Assembly: GCF_001742225.1 (NCBI RefSeq)
Contig: NZ_CP017075.1
Coordinates: 2,294,001-2,358,000, forward strand
Origin: Novosphingobium resinovorum
Lineage (GTDB): Bacteria > Pseudomonadota > Alphaproteobacteria > Sphingomonadales > Sphingomonadaceae
Reading direction: 5' to 3'
DNA length: 64,000 nucleotides
The notes under the pieces were generated by a model that ran no database searches, was not told where the DNA came from, and saw only the letters and a list, made by a program, of their open reading frames with translations. Positions 1 through 9,456 of this stretch are shown here, piece after piece; positions within the stretch are counted from its first letter, which is position 1, and the number at the start of each line of letters is the position of its first letter. A program made the translations under genes and the position numbers.

Positions 1-2
1 GC

Positions 3-290
3 GTCGTCCATCCGTCCAATGCAGCGGGTTTCCTCAACACCCTGGAACGCTCGCAGCCCGGCCCGCTGATTTCGCGCACGTATTATGGAAAATCCGACAA
101 GGGCCGGGATTTCACGCGCAAGGTCTATCGCTCGTCGAGCGGGAACACGCTGCTCGAGGACTGGACCATTCACGGAAGCGGCCATGAATGGTCGGGCGGC
201 AGCGCCTCCGCATCCTACACCGATCCGCTGGGGCCGAACGCATCGCGGGAAATGATGCGCTTCTTCCTCTCGCAAAGGAGGGCGAATTGA
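3..290 (+). CDS. PHB depolymerase family esterase, C-terminal part
   Basis: This is the last 95 codons of a gene that begins before the window; the frame opens at base 3 and ends with TGA at 288-290. The segment GSGHEWSGGS followed by TDPLGPNASREMMRFF is typical of the C terminus of LpqC/PHB-depolymerase-type alpha/beta hydrolases, where the histidine of the HxWxGG segment is the catalytic base. Known members are secreted or periplasmic esterases acting on polyhydroxyalkanoates or other esters; the substrate cannot be told from the tail. The stop overlaps the next gene's TTG start. Confidence 0.75.
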   Translation, partial: VVHPSNAAGFLNTLERSQPGPLISRTYYGKSDKGRDFTRKVYRSSSGNTLLEDWTIHGSGHEWSGGSASASYTDPLGPNASREMMRFFLSQRRAN

Positions 291-724
291 CGCCGGAGCC
301 GCCGCGAAACCGGGATGACGGCGGCACGATGGCGCCCAGGCAGTTCGAGATCGACGGCAGCACCATGACCGACATCGCCTCGTTCTATGCGCAGATGAAC
401 CGGCTGCTCATGGACGGAGAATCGTGGGCGCTGGCCGAAAGCCTCGATGCCCTGAACGACGTGCTCTACGGCGGCTACGGCGCCATCGCAGGGCGCGAGC
501 CTGTCCGCTTCGTCTGGAAGGACATCGCCGCGACGCGCGCCGCGCTGGGCCGCGAGGCGACCTGCGCCTTCCTGCGCGAACGGCTGAAGACGAGAACGAT
601 GTTCAACGGCTCTCCCATCGTCGATCAACTGGCCGCGCTGGAAAGCGGCTTGGGCACCACTTACTTCGACGTCGTGATGCAGGTCTTCGCAGACCATCCC
701 AATATAGAGATCGTGCCGGCATGA
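287..724 (+). CDS. barstar-like (ribonuclease inhibitor family) protein
   Basis: A 145-residue protein whose core (IDGSTMTDIASFYAQMN, then ESLDALNDVLYGGYG and FVWKD) matches the barstar fold, a small cytoplasmic inhibitor that binds barnase-type ribonucleases. The SLDALND segment is the family signature. I chose the TTG at 287 because AAGGAGG lies five bases upstream and the start overlaps the esterase stop (TTGA), which suggests translational coupling; ATG 329 is an alternative. No barnase-like gene is visible nearby, so its partner is unknown. Confidence 0.7.
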   Translation: MTPEPPRNRDDGGTMAPRQFEIDGSTMTDIASFYAQMNRLLMDGESWALAESLDALNDVLYGGYGAIAGREPVRFVWKDIAATRAALGREATCAFLRERLKTRTMFNGSPIVDQLAALESGLGTTYFDVVMQVFADHPNIEIVPA

Positions 725-813
725 GCCGGAAAAGCGATCGATCGGTGTACGCGCTGTCACGATTTGCCGGCTCGCCCGTTGGTCACCGATAAGGCAGGAC
801 AAGAGGCGAACCG

Positions 814-2274
814 ATGACCCCCAAGCCGTCCAGAGGCATGGAAATGGAACTGAAGCTGGAGCTGGATGCGGCGGGCATGGATGCCCTCGGCGCGTCGGAG
901 CTGCTGGCTGCTGCGCCGGGCGCCGTGTCACAGCGCGCCATCTACTTCGACACGCCCGACCAGAGCCTGCTGCGCGGCGCGCTGTCGCTGCGCATCCGCC
1001 GGGAAGGCGACCGCCGGGTCCAGACGGTCAAGGCTTCCGGCGCCACCGCGGGCCTGTTCGTTCGGCCGGAATGGGAATTCGAAGTCGCGGACGACCAGCC
1101 CGTGCTCGATCATACCAGCCCGGTCCGCGCCCTGATCGGCACCGGCACCGAAGCGATCGCGCCTGTTTTCGCCGTCGAGAACGAACGCCGCCAGTGGATG
1201 GACGGCGGCATCGAGATTTCGCTCGACGACGGCCGCGTGATCGCCGGAGATCGCAAGACGTCGTTCGCAGAGGTCGAGCTGGAGCACAAGAGCGGCGATC
1301 CGGCCGCGATCTTCGCGCTTGCCCGGAAAATCGACGCGGTGGCTCCGGTCCAGCTTGGCGTGATGAGCAAGGCGGAACGCGGTTACCGGCTTCTCGGCCC
1401 CGCACTGACCGCCACCAAGGCGCACCGCGTGGCGCTGGACGAAAGCATGACGGTGGCCAGTGCGCTTCAGGCCATCGGCTTCGCCTGCCTGCACCACTAT
1501 CGCCTCAACCTCCCGCTCGTGCTGGATCACCGGGATGCCTCAGCGCTCCATCAGGCCCGCGTGGCGATCCGGCGGCTGCGGTCCGCGCTCACCATCCACA
1601 AGAGCGTGTTCGTCGATCGTACCGTGCCGAGGCTGAACACGGAACTGCGCTGGCTGGCGGCCGAACTCGGGAAGGCACGCGACATCGACGTGCTGCTCAA
1701 GCGGACCGGGCAGAGTGCGATCAGGACGCAATTGCTGGAAGCCCGGGCCGCGGCCTACGACGCGGTGGGCATCGCCCTGCAATCGGCGCGGGCGCGAGGG
1801 CTCATGATCGATCTCGTAGAATGGCTGAGCATGGGCGAGTGGCTGCGCGATGACACCAACGCCGAGGTCGCGGCGACACCGGTGCCCGGCTTCGCGGCGA
1901 GGACCCTGCGCAAACTGCGCAAGAAGGTAAAGCGGCAGGGCCACGGACTTGAGGCGCTGGACGACGAGAGCCGCCACGAACTGCGCAAATCGGCCAAGAA
2001 GCTGCGCTACGCCACGGAGTTCTTCGCTGCATTGTACGACCGCAAACGCGATCGCCGGGGGTTCAAGCGCTTCCTGTCGGCCCTCGAAGACCTGCAGGAC
2101 AGCCTCGGCGACCTCAACGACCTGTCCGCGGCGTCAGAAACGCTGCGGCGGCTCGGCATCACCGGCGGGGATGCGGATGGACGCGCGGGCGACCCGAAGG
2201 CAAAGGCAGCCCTGCTGGAGCAGGCCGCCGCCCATCATGACAGCCTGATCGGCGCCAAGCGGTTCTGGACGTAG
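814..2274 (+). CDS. CYTH and CHAD domain-containing protein
   Basis: 486 residues. The N-terminal half is a CYTH (triphosphate tunnel) domain, with the ExExK motif at residues 10-14 followed by YFDTPDQSLLRGALSLRIRR. The C-terminal half, from about residue 215, is a CHAD domain, with QARVAIRRLRSAL, KARDIDVLL and LRKSAKKLRY histidine/arginine-rich helices. CYTH domains of this type hydrolyse inorganic triphosphate, and CHAD helices bind polyphosphate, so a role in polyphosphate or triphosphate metabolism is likely. It stands alone, 89 bp after the barstar-like gene. GAGG precedes the ATG. Confidence 0.88.
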   Translation: MTPKPSRGMEMELKLELDAAGMDALGASELLAAAPGAVSQRAIYFDTPDQSLLRGALSLRIRREGDRRVQTVKASGATAGLFVRPEWEFEVADDQPVLDHTSPVRALIGTGTEAIAPVFAVENERRQWMDGGIEISLDDGRVIAGDRKTSFAEVELEHKSGDPAAIFALARKIDAVAPVQLGVMSKAERGYRLLGPALTATKAHRVALDESMTVASALQAIGFACLHHYRLNLPLVLDHRDASALHQARVAIRRLRSALTIHKSVFVDRTVPRLNTELRWLAAELGKARDIDVLLKRTGQSAIRTQLLEARAAAYDAVGIALQSARARGLMIDLVEWLSMGEWLRDDTNAEVAATPVPGFAARTLRKLRKKVKRQGHGLEALDDESRHELRKSAKKLRYATEFFAALYDRKRDRRGFKRFLSALEDLQDSLGDLNDLSAASETLRRLGITGGDADGRAGDPKAKAALLEQAAAHHDSLIGAKRFWT

Positions 2275-2417
2275 CATCCTCGAGATGAGCCGCGGGCTTC
2301 GCCGGCGGGCTCGCGGGCGGATGATGGCAAGGGATTGCAGCCCAACACCGCCGCCTGCCACCGACGTCCCGTCATCCGGACCGACGATCCGGTGACTGGC
2401 CCCGATGCCGTCACCCT

Positions 2418-2891
2418 CTAAAATCCGAGATCGCCAAGACCCGTATGTGCGTCGGGACGCCGGCCCAGGGGCCAGTGAAAGCGCCGGTCTTCCACTGCGA
2501 TCGGCGTGTCGTTGATGCAGGCAAGGCGCCTTTGCATCAGCCCGGTTTCGTCGAATTCCCAGTTCTCGTTGCCATACGAGCGGAACCAGTTGCCGCTGTC
2601 GTCATGCCATTCGTATGCGAAGCGCACGGCGATGCGGTTGTCCCGAAAGGCCCACAGCTCCTTGATCAGCCGGTAATCCAGCTCCCGCTGCCACTTGCGC
2701 GTCAGGAACGCGATGATGGCGGGGCGGCCGTTCAGGAATTCGCCGCGATTGCGCCACTGGCTGTCCGGCGTATAAGCCAGCGCGACCTTTTCGGGATCAC
2801 GGCTGTTCCAGCCATCCTCGGCAAGGCGGACCTTCTCGGCCGCCGTCTCCAGCGTGAAGGGCGGCAAAGGCGGGCGCGGACTTTCCATCAT
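2418..2891 (-). CDS. DUF1348 / NTF2-like family protein
   Basis: 157 residues, one SnoaL/NTF2-like domain of the DUF1348 type: [17 protein letters not shown] at the start, [11 protein letters not shown] in the middle, and [19 protein letters not shown] later. The fold is a cone-shaped barrel with a pocket; the ligand is not known for this family. The start is ATG 2891, with GAGGAG five bases upstream, overlapping the stop of the broken pyridoxamine-oxidase-like gene (ATGA). The two were probably one operon. Confidence 0.8.
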   Translation of the reverse strand: MMESPRPPLPPFTLETAAEKVRLAEDGWNSRDPEKVALAYTPDSQWRNRGEFLNGRPAIIAFLTRKWQRELDYRLIKELWAFRDNRIAVRFAYEWHDDSGNWFRSYGNENWEFDETGLMQRRLACINDTPIAVEDRRFHWPLGRRPDAHTGLGDLGF

Positions 2892-3517
2892 GCTTCTCCT
2901 CGTTTTTCGAGCCGGAGGCGCAGGGCTGCGTTCTCCGTTTCCAGTTCGGCCATTCGCTCGTGCAGCGGGCGCACCGCCTGTTCGATCTCCCGCTCGGTGA
3001 AGCGGGGGGTGATGTGCTGGGGGCAATTCCAGTCGAACGCCTTCAGCCGGAACCGGAAGATGCGCTCGGGCCGCGCCTTGTAGCCCTTGTCCATGACGCG
3101 TTCGGTCAGTGCCGGGTCCTCGTCAAGCGACAGCTTGTCGACATGGGCATAGATCTTGAGCCGCATGCGGCGCGGATAGTCCATCAGGAACAGCGAGGCC
3201 CGGTCGTTCGCGGCCAGATTGCCGGTGCTGATGTACTGGCGGTTGCCGCGATAGTCGGCGAAGGCCAGCGTGCGCTCGTCGACCATCTTGAGGAACCCGG
3301 CGGGGCCGCCGCGGTGCTGGACATAAGGTCAGCCGTCTTCCGAGACGGACCCTATGTAGAAGCTGTCGCGCGCGGCGATGAAGGCGGCCTCGTTCGCGGT
3401 GAACCGGTCGAATTCGCGGTTCCCCTCGAAATCGGCCCACTGCCTGTCCGCGCCCATCTCCGCCTGCGCCGCGCGGACGCTGGGGGTCATGGCGATATCG
3501 AGAAATCCGTAAGACAT
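2888..3517 (-). pseudogene. pyridoxamine 5'-phosphate oxidase family gene with an in-frame TGA
   Basis: The reading frame starts at ATG 3517 (MSYGFLDIAMTPSV), runs to FYIGSVSEDG, meets TGA (plus-strand 3329-3331), and continues in the same frame with PYVQHRGGPAGFLKMVDERT to a natural stop at 2888. Relatives of this FMN-binding split-barrel family usually read SEDGWPYVQHRGG, so a TGG tryptophan codon has become TGA by one base change. The first 62 codons lack most of the FMN-binding barrel. Re-initiation at the internal ATG 3286 would give a 132-residue C-terminal piece, coupled to the DUF1348 gene. A sequencing error is the other explanation. Confidence 0.8.
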
Positions 3518-3570
3518 GGCGTATCTTCCGATTTGAGGCGGGGGCAGTTCGCGACTGCCCCCGCCCTCGT

Positions 3571-4548
3571 TCAGCGCGGCGCGACCTTGCGATCGAGGAA
3601 ATCCCGGATCAGCGGCGCCATCTCGTCCAGCTTGTCCTCGAGCGCGAAATGCCCGGTATCGAGGATGTGGAGTTCGGCCTCGGGCAGATCCCGCAGATAC
3701 GGGTGCGCGCCGGGCTCGGGGAAGATCGTGTCGTTCTTGCCCCACAGGATGATCGTCGGCGGCTTGCGCTCGCGGAAGAACTGCTGGAACTGCGGGTAGA
3801 GCGGCACATTGGTGCGATAGTCGTAGAACAGGTCGAGCTGGATCTCGCTGTTGCCCGGCCGGTCGAGCAGCGCCTGGTCGTGGACCCAGTTGTCCGGGCT
3901 GATCCGCGATACGTCACGGACGCCGTCGGTGTACTGGAACTTGGTCGCCTTCGGCGTCACCAGCCAGGCCTGCGCCGCGCGATCCTTGGCCGATCCGCTC
4001 TTCCAGTAGGTCTTGATCGGGTCCCAGAACGCGCCGAGCCCTTCGTCATAGGCGTTGCCGTTCTGGACGATCAGCCCGCTCACCCGCTCGGGGTGCTTGA
4101 GCGCCAGCCGGTAGCCCACGGGCGCGCCGTAATCCATGACGTACATCGCATAGCGCTGGGCACCGATCTGGCCCATCAGCGCATCGACCATGTCGGCATA
4201 GTGCGCGAAGCTGTAAGCGAACTGCTTGTGATCGGGCGCATCGCTCTCGCCGAAGCCGGGATAGTCAGGGGCGATCACGTGATAGCGATCCGCCAGCGAC
4301 GGGATCAGGTTGCGGAACATGTGCGAGGACGTGGGAAAGCCGTGCAGCAACAGCACCACCGGGCCATCGGCCGGGCCGGCTTCGCGGTAGGCCATCTTCA
4401 CGCCCTCGATGGTCGCGGTGCGGTAGTGAACGGTCGCCGGCGCCGTGCTGGACGCGGTGATCTGCTGCGTAGTTGCCGCCATTGCACCGCTAGGAGCGGC
4501 GATGGCCGCGCCCGCCAGCATCAGGGACAGGATCAGTTGCTTGGTCAT
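3571..4548 (-). CDS. secreted alpha/beta hydrolase (epoxide hydrolase/dehalogenase-like)
   Basis: 325 residues with an N-terminal signal peptide ending near AMAA. It is an alpha/beta hydrolase: the HGFP oxyanion segment is near residue 70, the nucleophile elbow VMDYGAPVG has Asp near 139, an acid lies in [10 protein letters not shown], and the base His in DTGHFALED. An aspartate nucleophile points to the haloalkane dehalogenase/epoxide hydrolase branch rather than serine esterases. The substrate is unknown; a periplasmic location is inferred from the signal peptide. I chose ATG 4548 with GAGGG upstream; GTG 4557 is possible. The LysR gene upstream on the same strand may regulate it. Confidence 0.8.
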   Translation of the reverse strand: MTKQLILSLMLAGAAIAAPSGAMAATTQQITASSTAPATVHYRTATIEGVKMAYREAGPADGPVVLLLHGFPTSSHMFRNLIPSLADRYHVIAPDYPGFGESDAPDHKQFAYSFAHYADMVDALMGQIGAQRYAMYVMDYGAPVGYRLALKHPERVSGLIVQNGNAYDEGLGAFWDPIKTYWKSGSAKDRAAQAWLVTPKATKFQYTDGVRDVSRISPDNWVHDQALLDRPGNSEIQLDLFYDYRTNVPLYPQFQQFFRERKPPTIILWGKNDTIFPEPGAHPYLRDLPEAELHILDTGHFALEDKLDEMAPLIRDFLDRKVAPR

Positions 4549-4685
4549 TTTTTCCACCCTCGTCGAAACCGCTGAGCGATCTGCGTCAGCTTCTGGAGGG
4601 AGATATAATTCTTACTGATCGAAGCGATAATTCGGCAATTTTGAAAGTCATTGTTCCGATAAATGGAATTATCGCGCGATGGCCG

Positions 4686-5582
4686 CTATTGAAGAAGGGG
4701 ATTGTTTCGCAGCGTTTCAACGGCGAGATCGACGAACGCGCGTACTTTGGCGGTCGCGCGTCGGCCCTCGCCATGGACCACGTGTATCGGCATCGGGCTT
4801 TCCGCATGATCGTCGAGCACGGACTGGAGACGGCCCTGCGCCAGTGCCGGATCGATCTGGTAGGACAGCACGCGGGTGATGCCCCAGCCCTGTTCGGCTG
4901 CGGCTATGGCGGCCTGGTTGGTGTTGCACAGCAGGCGCGGGTGAACGGTGACGCTGGTGCGCGAATCCGGGCCGAAATGCCACTCGGGCGAAACCCAGGC
5001 GCCGGTCGGCATGATGACGCGGTGCTCGGCAAGATCGGCGGGGGATCGGGGCACGCCGTGCTCGGCAAAATAGGACGGCGCGCCGCAGATTACGCGGCGC
5101 ACCCAGCCCACGCGCGTGGCGGTCAGGCCCGACGGCGGCAGATTGCCGATCCTGATCGCCACATCGATTCCTTCCTCGATGATGTTCACGCTGCGGTCGA
5201 GGAACAGGCTTCTGCCGGTCACGCGCGGGTAGAGATCGAGATATTCCAGCAGGACGGGAAGCACGTGCATCTGCCCGAACATGACCGGCGCGGTGACGAC
5301 GAGCGTGCCGGCGGGGTTGCCGTGCGATCCCGCCGCCGAAGCCTCTGCCTCCGCGATATCGGCCAGGATGCGCCGGCAGTCGTCGAAATAGCGTTGCCCG
5401 GCCTCGGTCATCTTCACCGACCGGGTGGTGCGGGCAAGCAGCCGCACGCCGATCTCGTCTTCCAGAAAGGATATCGCGCGCGTGACGGCCGGCGGGCTCA
5501 GGTGCATTTGCCTTGCCGCCTCGGCGAAGCTTGCGGTCTCTGCCACCCGGACGAAAATCCTCATGGCTTGCCACCGATCCAA
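4686..5582 (-). CDS. LysR family transcriptional regulator
   Basis: About 298 residues. It has an N-terminal winged HTH (FVRVAETASFAEAARQMH, then SPPAVTRAISFLEDEIGVRLL) and a periplasmic-binding-like effector domain. These cytoplasmic proteins usually activate a nearby or divergent operon in response to a small ligand. The start is uncertain. TTG at 5582 gives the usual family beginning DRWQAMRIF and has GGAGG eight bases upstream; a GTG at 5603 would add seven residues. It lies upstream of the secreted hydrolase on the same strand, which makes that gene a possible target. Confidence 0.85.
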   Translation of the reverse strand: MDRWQAMRIFVRVAETASFAEAARQMHLSPPAVTRAISFLEDEIGVRLLARTTRSVKMTEAGQRYFDDCRRILADIAEAEASAAGSHGNPAGTLVVTAPVMFGQMHVLPVLLEYLDLYPRVTGRSLFLDRSVNIIEEGIDVAIRIGNLPPSGLTATRVGWVRRVICGAPSYFAEHGVPRSPADLAEHRVIMPTGAWVSPEWHFGPDSRTSVTVHPRLLCNTNQAAIAAAEQGWGITRVLSYQIDPALAQGRLQSVLDDHAESPMPIHVVHGEGRRATAKVRAFVDLAVETLRNNPLLQ

Positions 5583-5699
5583 TTCCACGTCCTCCGTCGA
5601 CACCGCGTTCGCGCCGGAGATGGGCGCAATCGGCGTTTGGGGTCAATGATTCCGGCCTGGCCCCAGGGATAAGTTATCGAGCGTCGACGCGAAGGCGCT

Positions 5700-7187
5700 T
5701 CAGGCCGCTCGGCCGCCGGTGGTGGAGACCGGAGGCGTATCGACGGCGCGCAGGCGCACGGCGCTACGGCGGGCCACGCGGTTGCGACCGCTGTGCTTGG
5801 CGTCATAGAGCGCCGTATCGGCAGCGGAGACGAATACGGCGACCTCGGTGTCGAGCGCCTGGGTGCAGGCGACGCCGATGCTGATCGTGACGACGCCCTC
5901 GCCCGTCCCGGATGGCAGGCCGAGCGCTTCCACCGATGCCCGCATGCGTTCGGCGATCATGCCGGCGTCCTGCGGGTCGATGCCGGTGAGGATCGCGGCG
6001 AATTCCTCGCCGCCGTAGCGCGCGACGAGGTCGCTGTCACGCCGCGCGCAGCCGGACAGGACGGCCGCCACGGTGCGCAAGTGCTGGTCGCCCACAGCGT
6101 GGCCGAACTGGTCGTTGAGCTGCTTGAAATGGTCGATGTCCACCATCAGCAGGGCCAGCGGCTCGGGGCTTTCCCGGCGCCGTGCCCATTCGCGGGCCAG
6201 CACCTCGTCGAAGCGGCGGCGGTTGGCGATGCCGGTCAGCGCATCGACGTGCGAGAGGCGGGCGAGTTCGTCCTGCTCCTCGAAGTTGCGCAGTTGCACC
6301 AGCATCGTGCGCAGACCATAGCCGAGCGAAGCCGCGACGCAGCCGCTGATCGCGATTATCGGGTCGTAGGATACCAGCAGCACCGATACGGTCAGCAGTG
6401 TCGCGGGGATCAGCAGCGGCCCTCCGGCGCGCACGATCCTGGGCGCGCGTGCGCCTCCGGCTGCCCCCAGTCCCTGCCGGTAGGGCTCGCCGACGGCATG
6501 CCAGGCAAGCACCATGAACGGCAGGTCGACGAGGAGGTCGGACCAGCCGCCGTACGCCGTCGCGGACTGGTAGTGATTGATGTAGCCCGCGCAGAGCATG
6601 TAGACCACGGCATAGACCGTCATCGCGCGGAAGAACGGCGCCCGCTGCCGGGTGCGCACGAGGAAGCGGATCGTCGCGAAAGCTGCGATGAACAGGTTCT
6701 CGATGTCGAACATCAGCTGCAGCGCATCGACCGTCTCGAACGGGGTGCGGGACTGCGAGATCAGCTTGCCGACGTGGATGTAGTAGAGATAACCCAGCGC
6801 CGTCGCCAGCGCGGCATCGACCAGGCGGACCTGCCACTTCTCGTCCGCAGGGCTGGCCAGCGCGAAGATCAGCGGCACGCCGTAGAGCACGTATAGCAGC
6901 ATGCTCAGCCGGTCTTCGCGCACGATGTCGAGGAACAGCGTGGCGAACATCGTCGATGTCATGCCGCCTGCCCAGCACAGCATCGCCGCGCCTGCGGGTA
7001 GCCAGCCCTCGAAACCGTCCTTCCAGCCGCGATACAGGCAGGCCAGACCCGCGAGGACCGGAGCGGCGATCAGCCATGCGAACGAGGCCGACGTGCCCGC
7101 GCTTCCGGCTAGCAGGAGCGAGCCGGCGTGCCCTGCAAGGAACAGGACGGGAAGTGCTGCAGTGATGATCCTCGATCCGTGCCGCAT
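5700..7187 (-). CDS. membrane-bound GGDEF diguanylate cyclase
   Basis: 495 residues. The first 290 or so form about eight hydrophobic segments (an integral-membrane sensor of unknown ligand), followed by a cytoplasmic GGDEF domain. The active-site loop reads RYGGEEF, and an RxxD inhibitory site (RDSD) lies five residues before it, so the enzyme should be active and subject to product inhibition. It makes cyclic di-GMP from two GTP. The N-terminal residues of the domain (SHVDALTGIANRRRFDE) and the metal-binding VDIDHFKQLND are intact. No EAL domain is present. Confidence 0.92.
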   Translation of the reverse strand: MRHGSRIITAALPVLFLAGHAGSLLLAGSAGTSASFAWLIAAPVLAGLACLYRGWKDGFEGWLPAGAAMLCWAGGMTSTMFATLFLDIVREDRLSMLLYVLYGVPLIFALASPADEKWQVRLVDAALATALGYLYYIHVGKLISQSRTPFETVDALQLMFDIENLFIAAFATIRFLVRTRQRAPFFRAMTVYAVVYMLCAGYINHYQSATAYGGWSDLLVDLPFMVLAWHAVGEPYRQGLGAAGGARAPRIVRAGGPLLIPATLLTVSVLLVSYDPIIAISGCVAASLGYGLRTMLVQLRNFEEQDELARLSHVDALTGIANRRRFDEVLAREWARRRESPEPLALLMVDIDHFKQLNDQFGHAVGDQHLRTVAAVLSGCARRDSDLVARYGGEEFAAILTGIDPQDAGMIAERMRASVEALGLPSGTGEGVVTISIGVACTQALDTEVAVFVSAADTALYDAKHSGRNRVARRSAVRLRAVDTPPVSTTGGRAA

Positions 7188-7277
7188 GTCATTCCCTCGG
7201 GCGGGGCACTCTTTCGATGATCTTTGCCACAGGCACCTTTAATCGAAGTTAATTCCTACTGCCGTGCGACCTGGGTA

Positions 7278-8078
7278 TTACTGTGGCTCGGCCCAGGCCG
7301 GAGTTCGCTTTTCGAACAAGGCCTTGCCGCCTTCGCGCGCGTCCGGCCCCGTCAGCATGGCGCGGACTTCGGGCAATGCGAACATCTCGCGGTTGGAACC
7401 TTCCATGCCGAGTGCATAATAGGACCCGATCACCGCCCTGGTCGCGACGATCGCCGCGGGCGAGCAGGCGGCGATCTCCTCCGCCCAGCGCCGGGCACAC
7501 TCGAGCAGCTGCTCTGCGGGCACGACTTCGGCCACCAACCCCCAATCGTGCGCCTGTGCGGCGGTGATGCGCCTTGCGGTCAGCAGCATGGCGTGGGCGC
7601 GCTTGGGGCCGAGTTCCTGCACGATGCGCTGGATGCCGCCGCCCAGCGCCGCCAGCCCCACCCGGGGTTCGGTGAGACCGAAGGCGGCGCTCTCGGCCGC
7701 GACGATCACGTCGCAGGCCAGCGCCGCCTCGAACCCGCCGCCCAGCGCCAGGCCGTTGACCGCCGCGATCACCGGCTTGCGCCGGGCGAAGCGCCAGGTC
7801 AGGCCCGCAAAGCCGGTCTCGGGCACCGGCATGCCCCTGAAGGCACGCGGATCGTCCTTGTTCGACGGCGTGCGCAAGTCCGCGCCCGCCGAGAACGCCT
7901 TGTCGCCCGAGGCCGTCAGGATCGCGACCCAGAGTGCCGGGTCGGCTTCGAAGCGGTCGAACACCCCGGACAGTTCGAAATGCGCCTCGGCGTGAAGGGC
8001 GTTGCGCATCTCGGGGCGGTCGATGGTGATGGTCATGACGCGGCCGTCCGTCGCCACCTTGCAGAACTGCGTGTCCAT
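7278..8078 (-). CDS. enoyl-CoA hydratase/isomerase family protein
   Basis: 266 residues of the crotonase fold. ITIDRPEMRNALHAE opens the domain, FSAGADLRTP supplies the first oxyanion-hole peptide NH, NGLALGGGFEAALACDVIVA the second, and LTEPRVGLAALGG carries the usual glutamate of hydratases. Likely role: hydration or isomerisation of an enoyl-CoA in fatty-acid or aromatic-acid degradation; specificity is unknown. The start is ATG 8078, with AGAGGA upstream, divergent from yjbQ 62 bp away. Confidence 0.88.
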   Translation of the reverse strand: MDTQFCKVATDGRVMTITIDRPEMRNALHAEAHFELSGVFDRFEADPALWVAILTASGDKAFSAGADLRTPSNKDDPRAFRGMPVPETGFAGLTWRFARRKPVIAAVNGLALGGGFEAALACDVIVAAESAAFGLTEPRVGLAALGGGIQRIVQELGPKRAHAMLLTARRITAAQAHDWGLVAEVVPAEQLLECARRWAEEIAACSPAAIVATRAVIGSYYALGMEGSNREMFALPEVRAMLTGPDAREGGKALFEKRTPAWAEPQ

Positions 8079-8140
8079 GGATGTCCTCTTCCTTTCGCGC
8101 CGTGGTTGAAAGCGGCGTCGCAAGCGGGCACCGTGGCGCA

Positions 8141-8557
8141 ATGCGACAAGCCTCGACCATCCTTTCCATCGATACGCCGGGCCGCGGGTTCACCGAAATC
8201 ACACGGGCGATGGCCGAGTGGCTGGCGCAGACCGGCATCGAGGAGGGTCTGTTGACGCTGCTGTGCCGCCACACCTCGGCCTCGCTGCTGATCCAGGAGA
8301 ACGCCGCGCGCGAGGTGCGGGTGGACATCGCCGCTTGGCTCGACCGGCTGGCGCCCGAGGGTGCGCACTATGCCCATGACGACGAGGGGCCGGACGACAT
8401 GCCTGCGCATCTCAAGGCGACGCTGACGGGCGTGAACCTGCAGATCCCGGTGATCGACGGACGCATGGCGCTGGGCACCTGGCAGGGCATCTATCTGGCC
8501 GAACACCGGCGCCGACCGCATTGCCGGGAGATCGCGGTGCATTTGATGGGGGAATAA
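8141..8557 (+). CDS. YjbQ family (UPF0047) protein
   Basis: 138 residues. LLTLLCRHTSASLLIQENA, then HYAHDDEGPDDMPAHLKA and LGTWQGIYLAEHRR are the hallmarks of the YjbQ/UPF0047 family, a small trimeric protein with a His-containing metal site. Some members have weak thiamine-phosphate-synthase-like activity, but the physiological role is unclear. It is transcribed away from the enoyl-CoA hydratase; no strong ribosome site is visible before the ATG. Confidence 0.88.
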   Translation: MRQASTILSIDTPGRGFTEITRAMAEWLAQTGIEEGLLTLLCRHTSASLLIQENAAREVRVDIAAWLDRLAPEGAHYAHDDEGPDDMPAHLKATLTGVNLQIPVIDGRMALGTWQGIYLAEHRRRPHCREIAVHLMGE

Positions 8558-8634
8558 CCGTCAGACGCGACGGAATGGCCCATCACGGCGGCGGTTTACC
8601 TTGCCAAGCCATCCGCTTGTCACAATAAGGGCCC

Positions 8635-9309
8635 ATGCAGGAAAATCGTATTGCGCCCCCCGTCCGTATTCAGGGCAACTTCCTTGCCATCGGGGAGCGG
8701 CGGCTGCTCAACTGGCTCTGCGCACGCATGCCGGCCTGGGTGAAGCCCGACCTGCTGACGGCGCTGGGCATGGTCGGCGCGGTCCTGATCTTCGCCGGAT
8801 ACGCCACCAGCCTGCTCGACGAGGACTGGCTGTGGCTGTGCATGCCGGGTTACCTGCTGCACTGGTTTGGCGATTCGATGGACGGCAGCCTCGCCCGCTT
8901 TCGCCATATCGAGCGGCCCCGCTACGGCTATTTCCTCGACCACAGTTGCGACGGTATCGCGACTTTCCTGATCCTGCTCGGCATCGGCGTGAGCCCCTAT
9001 GTGCGGCTGGAAGTCTCGCTGATCGCCATGGTCGGCTACCTGCTGCTGTGCATTCACGCCTTCCTGGCGGTGCGGGTGCTGGGCGAGTTGCGGCTGTCGT
9101 ACCTCAACGCCGGGCCGACCGAACTGCGCCTGATCCTCATCTCCCTGACGTTCGCGATGCTGATCCTCGGCGACAAGCAGCGCGACATGGAGGCGATGAC
9201 CGTTTTCGACTGGTTCGTCGGCGGCGTGGGCGTGATCCTGATCGGCGTGTTCGTGGTGCAGACCGCGCGGTCGGTCCGCAGGCTGGCGCTTATAGACCCG
9301 GCCAAATGA
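8635..9309 (+). CDS. CDP-alcohol phosphatidyltransferase family protein
   Basis: 224 residues with four to six membrane segments. The catalytic CDP-OH-P motif DGxxAR(x9)GxxxDxxxD is complete (D83, G84, A87, R88, G98, D102, D106). It should transfer a phosphatidyl or similar group from a CDP-activated donor to an alcohol at the inner membrane. The acceptor is not evident; it differs from typical PgsA and PssA sequences around the motif. Confidence 0.87.
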   Translation: MQENRIAPPVRIQGNFLAIGERRLLNWLCARMPAWVKPDLLTALGMVGAVLIFAGYATSLLDEDWLWLCMPGYLLHWFGDSMDGSLARFRHIERPRYGYFLDHSCDGIATFLILLGIGVSPYVRLEVSLIAMVGYLLLCIHAFLAVRVLGELRLSYLNAGPTELRLILISLTFAMLILGDKQRDMEAMTVFDWFVGGVGVILIGVFVVQTARSVRRLALIDPAK

Positions 9310-9456
9310 CCGACCTGCACGGCCTGTAATGCTACGTAAGTTCTTGTAAATTCCGCTCCCGTTCACCTGAACTTCAGGCGCGCAGGTGTCTTCACCGTCC
9401 CAAGGCGGGTGCGACGCCCTTGGCCCATTCGGCCGATCCGAGAACAGGGACTACCC

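Noticed and set aside
2281..2417. GC-rich imperfect repeats after the CYTH-CHAD gene
   Set aside because: Short irregular GC runs without a clear stem and T-run; not enough for a terminator call.
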